DNA from: DATKYV01 sp035528275
Lineage (GTDB): Bacteria; Acidobacteriota; Terriglobia; UBA7540
DNA: 10,252 nucleotides
Direction of reading: 5' to 3'
Assembly (NCBI GenBank): GCA_035528275.1
Contig: DATKYV010000026.1
Span: forward strand, 1-10,252
Below, one piece after another: positions 7,284-10,252 of this stretch. Below the pieces are notes generated by a model. The model saw only the letters and a program-made list of their open reading frames with translations. It was not told the DNA's origin and searched no databases. Position 1 is the stretch's first letter. Each line of letters opens with the position of its first letter. A program made the position numbers and the translations under genes.

Positions 7284-7302
7284 GGAGCGACCAGAGCGCT
7301 CC
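7284..7302. repeat. Inverted repeat GGAGCG/CGCTCC
   Basis: GGAGCG (7284-7289) and CGCTCC (7297-7302) form a perfect 6-bp stem with a 7-base loop. No T tract follows, so it is not a typical terminator, and its role is unknown. Confidence 0.35.
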
Positions 7303-7367
7303 ACACTCCTCCTAATCGCCACAGTCTAGTCGCCGAAGGGAAGTGAGTCAAGCAAATCCGGCGGCGG

Positions 7368-7435
7368 CGCGGAGAAAATCGCAAATATTCCTGGTTCTTC
7401 GATGCGTTCCATTGTGGTTTCGTTCCTTCTCCGCG
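7368..7435. repeat. 9-bp inverted repeat enclosing 50 bases
   Basis: CGCGGAGAA (7368-7376) is exactly inverted by TTCTCCGCG (7427-7435). A secondary CGCA/TGCG pairing is possible inside. It could be a structured RNA element, the ends of a small degenerate repeat, or chance. Confidence 0.35.
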
Positions 7436-7478
7436 AAACGACAGCGTTCGAAAGGGGGACGCGAAACCCACTCGAAAC
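7417..7478. promoter_or_regulatory. Cluster of CGAAAC words upstream of the second transporter
   Basis: GTTTCG (7417-7422) and CGAAAC (7434-7439) are inverted across 11 bases. Further copies lie at 7462-7467 and 7473-7478 on the same strand, and two of the copies extend to CGCGAAAC. The cluster ends about 100 bp before the predicted promoter and may be a regulator site. Confidence 0.3.
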
Positions 7479-7575
7479 TATGCCCCCTGTTTAATTCAAT
7501 ACATCGCCACTGCAAGTCTGCTTCGCAGCCTGCACGTGACCGCTGCCGCTCCGCGGCGGGATAGTCACGAGACAC

Positions 7576-7603
7576 TTGACCTCGCGGCGAATTCCTGTAT
7601 TCT
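7576..7603 (+). promoter_or_regulatory. Sigma70 promoter of the second MFS transporter
   Basis: TTGACC (7576-7581) and TATTCT (7598-7603) are 16 bases apart. The transcript would start near 7610, about 26 bases before ATG 7636. This also settles the start codon, because the longer possible frame begins at the TTG inside this -35 box. Confidence 0.55.
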
Positions 7604-7635
7604 GCCTAACCCTGGGCTATCAAGGCAGTATCCTC

Positions 7636-9102
7636 ATGACATCGAACCAAGGCACATCCCCTTCCAGCTCAGCGAGCCAGTTGGCGCTGGACATATCCAG
7701 TCGGCGGCGCTGGTCCATTGTCGGTTTGCTCTTCTCCGCCTCGATGCTCAACTACATAGACCGGGCGACGATCTCATTCGCCCTCCCGCTAATCTCCCAG
7801 GACCTCAGCCTGGACCCGACAGGCAAAGGCGTGCTTCTTTCGGCCTTCTTCTGGTCGTACGCTTTCATGCAAATCCCCATCGGCTGGGCCGCCGACCGTT
7901 TCAATCTGAAGTGGCTCTACGCCGGGATGTTCACCCTCTGGTCGTTGGCATGCGGCTTGGCGGGAACGGCAGGGAGTCTCGGGGTCCTGATCGTCTTGCG
8001 CGTCCTCCTGGGCTTTGGGGAATCCATCTATCTTCCCGGGGGAATGACCGTCGTCAGCCGGCTTTTTGCGCCCAAAGAACGCGGCCTGCCTTCCGGCATG
8101 TTCGATTTCGGGACGCGGAGCGGACTGGTTCTGGATGGCATCCTGCTGCCCTGGCTGATCGTAACCTACGGCTGGCGGCACATGTTCTACATCGTGGGAT
8201 TCACGGCCCTCATTTGGATACTCCCGTGGTTGCTGACTTTTCCCAGCCGGCTTCCTACCAGTCAAGGTGGAGCCCCCAAACCGGACCCGCGGAAAGCCCC
8301 GCTGGAGTCCGCTGCCGTTTTGGCCTTCCCAATCCTCCTTCTCGTTGCCCCGATTCTGGTTCCGCTCCAGCTCCGGTTCCCGAACGCCCTGGGCGGACCC
8401 GACCGTCCCGGGCCGGTCGGAGCTATGCACCGCTTCCTGATTCTGCTGCGAAACCGGAATCTCTATGGGATTGTTCTTGGGTTTTTCTGCTTCGATTACT
8501 ACTGGTACATGATGCTCAATTGGCTGCCCGACTATCTGAAAACCGCGCGGGGGCTTGCCATCAGGGAATACGGGATCTACGCGGCGATCACCTTTTTCAT
8601 CTTCGGCGTCACGGAACCTTTGGGCGGATGGCTCGCCGACCGGCTCATCCGACGCGGATGGGACGAAACGCGCACCCGAAAAGGGATTGTCACGGTGGGC
8701 TTCTCCACGGGATTGCTGATCATCCCGGCGACCCTCATGGCGAACCAAGGCACAGTTACTCTGGCGCAGTCTATCCCTTGGCTTTATGACAAGCCCGTTC
8801 AAATCCCGGTCCATGTCATCGTGGTCTTCGGCGCGGCATTTGTGGGACTGTCCACGGGAAACTTGCTGGCGATTCTGCAGTGCTGCGCGCCGCCCGACCA
8901 GGTGGGCCTCTGGACCGGGGTGAAGAATTATTCCGGGAACCTGGGAGGCATTGTCGGGCCGTTGGTCATGGGCTTCTTGATCAGCCGGACAGGCTCGTAC
9001 GCGCCCGGGTTTGCTGTAGGAGCTATCCTTCTGGTTTTGGGCCTAATTCCCTACTGGTTCATCGTCGGTGAATTGAAGCCGCGCGGCAGCGCTTCCTCGT
9101 GA
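7636..9102 (+). CDS. MFS transporter, ACS-like, with extra hydrophobic central segment
   Basis: The 488-residue inner-membrane carrier shares the plan of the first transporter in this window: NYIDR (39-43), motif-A loop GWAADRFNLK (83-92), RVLLGFGES in TM4 (122-130) and WYMMLNWLPDYL in TM7. It is about 54 residues longer. Part of that length is a central-loop insert whose residues 225-246 are strongly hydrophobic (AAVLAFPILLLVAPILVPLQL). ACS-type carriers import sugar acids and other organic anions with protons; the substrate here is unknown. ATG 7636 is chosen over the TTG at 7576 because the predicted promoter overlaps that TTG. The ribosome site is weak (AAGG 11 bases upstream). The next gene follows closely with no terminator between, so the two are probably one transcript. 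Confidence 0.92.
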   Translation: MTSNQGTSPSSSASQLALDISSRRRWSIVGLLFSASMLNYIDRATISFALPLISQDLSLDPTGKGVLLSAFFWSYAFMQIPIGWAADRFNLKWLYAGMFTLWSLACGLAGTAGSLGVLIVLRVLLGFGESIYLPGGMTVVSRLFAPKERGLPSGMFDFGTRSGLVLDGILLPWLIVTYGWRHMFYIVGFTALIWILPWLLTFPSRLPTSQGGAPKPDPRKAPLESAAVLAFPILLLVAPILVPLQLRFPNALGGPDRPGPVGAMHRFLILLRNRNLYGIVLGFFCFDYYWYMMLNWLPDYLKTARGLAIREYGIYAAITFFIFGVTEPLGGWLADRLIRRGWDETRTRKGIVTVGFSTGLLIIPATLMANQGTVTLAQSIPWLYDKPVQIPVHVIVVFGAAFVGLSTGNLLAILQCCAPPDQVGLWTGVKNYSGNLGGIVGPLVMGFLISRTGSYAPGFAVGAILLVLGLIPYWFIVGELKPRGSASS

Positions 9103-9137
9103 GAATCAGCGCCCTTGACTTCTCCTCAGCGCTCGAT

Positions 9138-9141
9138 AGGA
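9138..9141 (+). promoter_or_regulatory. Shine-Dalgarno site for the TTG start at 9151
   Basis: AGGA lies 9 bases before TTG 9151, and GAGAAG is also present just before that codon. The alternative TTG at 9115 has no convincing site. Confidence 0.35.
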
Positions 9142-9150
9142 TTAGAGAAG

Positions 9151-10116
9151 TTGCGGACACGGTACCCGATTCCGAGAGCCTTCTGGATCATCGCCGCCGC
9201 CTTATGTTTCCCTCCCTCTCTCATTCACGGATTTGACCCTGAGAACGCATTGCAGCATGCCCAGGCCAAGGAGCGGGCCGGGCAGCTCGAAGAAGCCATC
9301 GAGGCCTATCAGAAAATCGTCAGCGAGGATCCCCAATCGGTTCAGGCTCAATCGGGCCTGGGACGCGTCTATTATCGCTCCGGCCGATTCCACGAAGCCG
9401 CTGCAAGATTCGAGCGCGCCCTCGAGATCCAGCCCGGCGAGCCGGAAACCCAGCGCTGGCTGGCGATGTGCTATCTGCGAGCGAAGGAACCCCAGAAAGT
9501 CATCGCCTTGTTTCCGCACCAGAACGGGGACAAAGACCCTGTGTGGGTTCACATGCTCCGCGCCCGCGCATACGACGCGCAGGACCAGACCGATCAAGCG
9601 ATTGCTGAACTGGACCGCGCGCTCGCCCTCGAGCCTCGCCTGCCGGAAGCGCACTTCGCCATCGGATTCATCAAGTGGAGCATCGGCAACCTGGCCGCCG
9701 CGGAGAAGGAGTTCCGGGAAGAGCTTTCCATCAACCCAAGGCACATGGCGTCGTGGTATTACCTCTCGGAAATCCTCGCGGCCGATGGGAAGTTCGAGGA
9801 AGCGGATGGGATCTTGAAGAAACTCGCCGAGGATGCACCCGGCACCTTTTTCGCCCAATTTGGTCTGGGCAAGATGGCCGAGCGGAATAACGACCCTCAA
9901 GCGGCCGCGGATCATTTTCGGCGGGCCATCGAGATCGAGCCGAATTCTCCCGAGGCCCATTACCACCTCGGCAGAACCCTCCGGAAGCTCGGCCGCAATG
10001 AGGAGGCCGGCGGAGAGTTCCGAAAGTCGAGGGATCTGCAGAGCTCCTCCGAGCGCAGCATGACACCGCACGGCATGGGCCGCATCCGCCTGAAGTTGCC
10101 GGCCCTCGACGAATAG
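9151..10116 (+). CDS. Exported or membrane-anchored TPR-repeat protein
   Basis: The 321-residue product starts with a basic stretch and a hydrophobic core (FWIIAAALCFPPSLIHG, about 11-27), a signal peptide or anchor. The rest is a solenoid of about eight tetratricopeptide repeats of 34 residues. Clear units are QAQSGLGRVYYRSGRFHEAA, EAHFAIGFIKWSIGNLAAAE, FAQFGLGKMAERNNDPQAAA and EAHYHLGRTLRKLGRNEEAG, each followed by an F/L..AL.I.P helix. The third repeat is degenerate (RAKEPQKVIALFPHQNGDKD). TPR proteins bind other proteins and assemble complexes; no enzymatic domain is seen. It follows the MFS gene by 48 bases, or by 12 if the upstream in-frame TTG at 9115 is used, suggesting co-transcription. 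TTG 9151 is chosen for its ribosome site and cleaner signal sequence. The partner is unknown. Confidence 0.85.
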   Translation: MRTRYPIPRAFWIIAAALCFPPSLIHGFDPENALQHAQAKERAGQLEEAIEAYQKIVSEDPQSVQAQSGLGRVYYRSGRFHEAAARFERALEIQPGEPETQRWLAMCYLRAKEPQKVIALFPHQNGDKDPVWVHMLRARAYDAQDQTDQAIAELDRALALEPRLPEAHFAIGFIKWSIGNLAAAEKEFREELSINPRHMASWYYLSEILAADGKFEEADGILKKLAEDAPGTFFAQFGLGKMAERNNDPQAAADHFRRAIEIEPNSPEAHYHLGRTLRKLGRNEEAGGEFRKSRDLQSSSERSMTPHGMGRIRLKLPALDE

Positions 10117-10164
10117 CGCAGCGTCGTGCCGCGTGCCTCTGCCGCCCGACGGACATCGCCATCC

Positions 10165-10184
10165 GGGAACCCAGACCTGACCCC
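10165..10184. repeat. Possible REP-like element containing AGACCTGACCCC
   Basis: The motif AGACCTGACCCC at 10173-10184 resembles a short sequence that I recall from dispersed repeats near REP-associated (Y1/IS200-like) transposases. Only one copy is in this window and no transposase is visible, so this is recognition from memory and not repetition seen here. Confidence 0.25.
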
Positions 10185-10218
10185 ACAGGCGGGTGCAATT
10201 TAGCGCCAATTAGAACTC

Positions 10219-10237
10219 CCGGCTTGTGAACAACCGG
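10219..10237. repeat. Short hairpin after the TPR gene
   Basis: CCGG (10219-10222) with TTG (10224-10226) pairs with CAA (10231-10233) and CCGG (10234-10237) around TGAA, with one bulged C. It has no T tract. It could stabilise the end of the transcript or belong to the neighbouring repeat-like element. Confidence 0.25.
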
Positions 10238-10252
10238 CGCAGAGCCTTATGA

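Larger units (their letters stand above)
7112..7575. other. Non-coding spacer, no convincing gene
   Basis: Open frames here are short, Arg/Pro-rich and lack ribosome sites or family motifs, so I call none. The stretch holds a GGAGCG/CGCTCC hairpin (7284-7302), a 9-bp inverted repeat (7368-7376 with 7427-7435) and several CGAAAC words (7417-7478). It ends at the promoter of the second transporter. Counted from the receiver start, the gene-free region is about 690 bp. Confidence 0.5.

Noticed and set aside
7268..7471. A 67-codon minus-strand frame in the long spacer
   Set aside because: Composition is Arg-rich, there is no family similarity I can recognise, and it spans the inverted repeats of the spacer. 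It is better treated as non-coding.
7536..8789. A 417-codon plus-strand frame overlapping the second transporter
   Set aside because: It is Arg/Pro/His-rich with no membrane segments or motifs, while the overlapping frame encodes a clear MFS carrier.
9202..10209. A 335-codon minus-strand frame opposite the TPR gene
   Set aside because: The plus strand shows regular 34-residue TPR units; the minus frame has no motif and no ribosome site.

Overview
The window looks like a GC-rich bacterial chromosome segment, probably from Acidobacteriota or a similar soil phylum. That is an inference from gene content (paired secreted M16 peptidases, sugar-acid type MFS carriers, a Tat-exported glycosidase-like protein, a TPR protein, frequent TTG starts). 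No rRNA, tRNA, CRISPR array or transposase gene is visible.

Region 1 (1-3049) is a divergent sugar-use module. A Tat-exported protein resembling clan GH-D alpha-galactosidases is read leftward off the window edge from a TTG start at 1424. An ACS-family (ExuT-like) MFS transporter is read rightward to 3049. The 320 bp between them hold a 12-bp perfect palindrome of the LacI/GalR operator type, an 11-bp-phased direct repeat, and a sigma70-like promoter for each direction. The simplest reading is co-regulated extracellular release and uptake of a sugar or sugar acid.

Region 2 (3050-6440) is a leftward operon of two M16 peptidase subunits, each with an export signal. The first has the zinc motif HxxEH but lacks the C-terminal Arg/Tyr pair. 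The second lacks HxxEH but keeps the Arg/Tyr pair. Together they should form one composite active site, as in known bacterial heterodimeric M16B enzymes. An imperfect hairpin separates this operon from the convergent transporter gene.

Region 3 (6440-7600) holds a leftward single-domain receiver protein whose phosphoacceptor aspartate is replaced by asparagine, with a good terminator behind it. Upstream lies about 640 bp without a convincing gene. It contains a three-copy AGTAGT motif, CGAAAC words, inverted repeats and a promoter.

Region 4 (7576-10252) is a rightward pair: a second ACS-like MFS transporter with an extra hydrophobic segment in its central loop, and a closely spaced gene for a secreted or membrane-anchored eight-TPR protein. 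The right edge is non-coding and carries a short motif that I recall from dispersed REP-like repeats.
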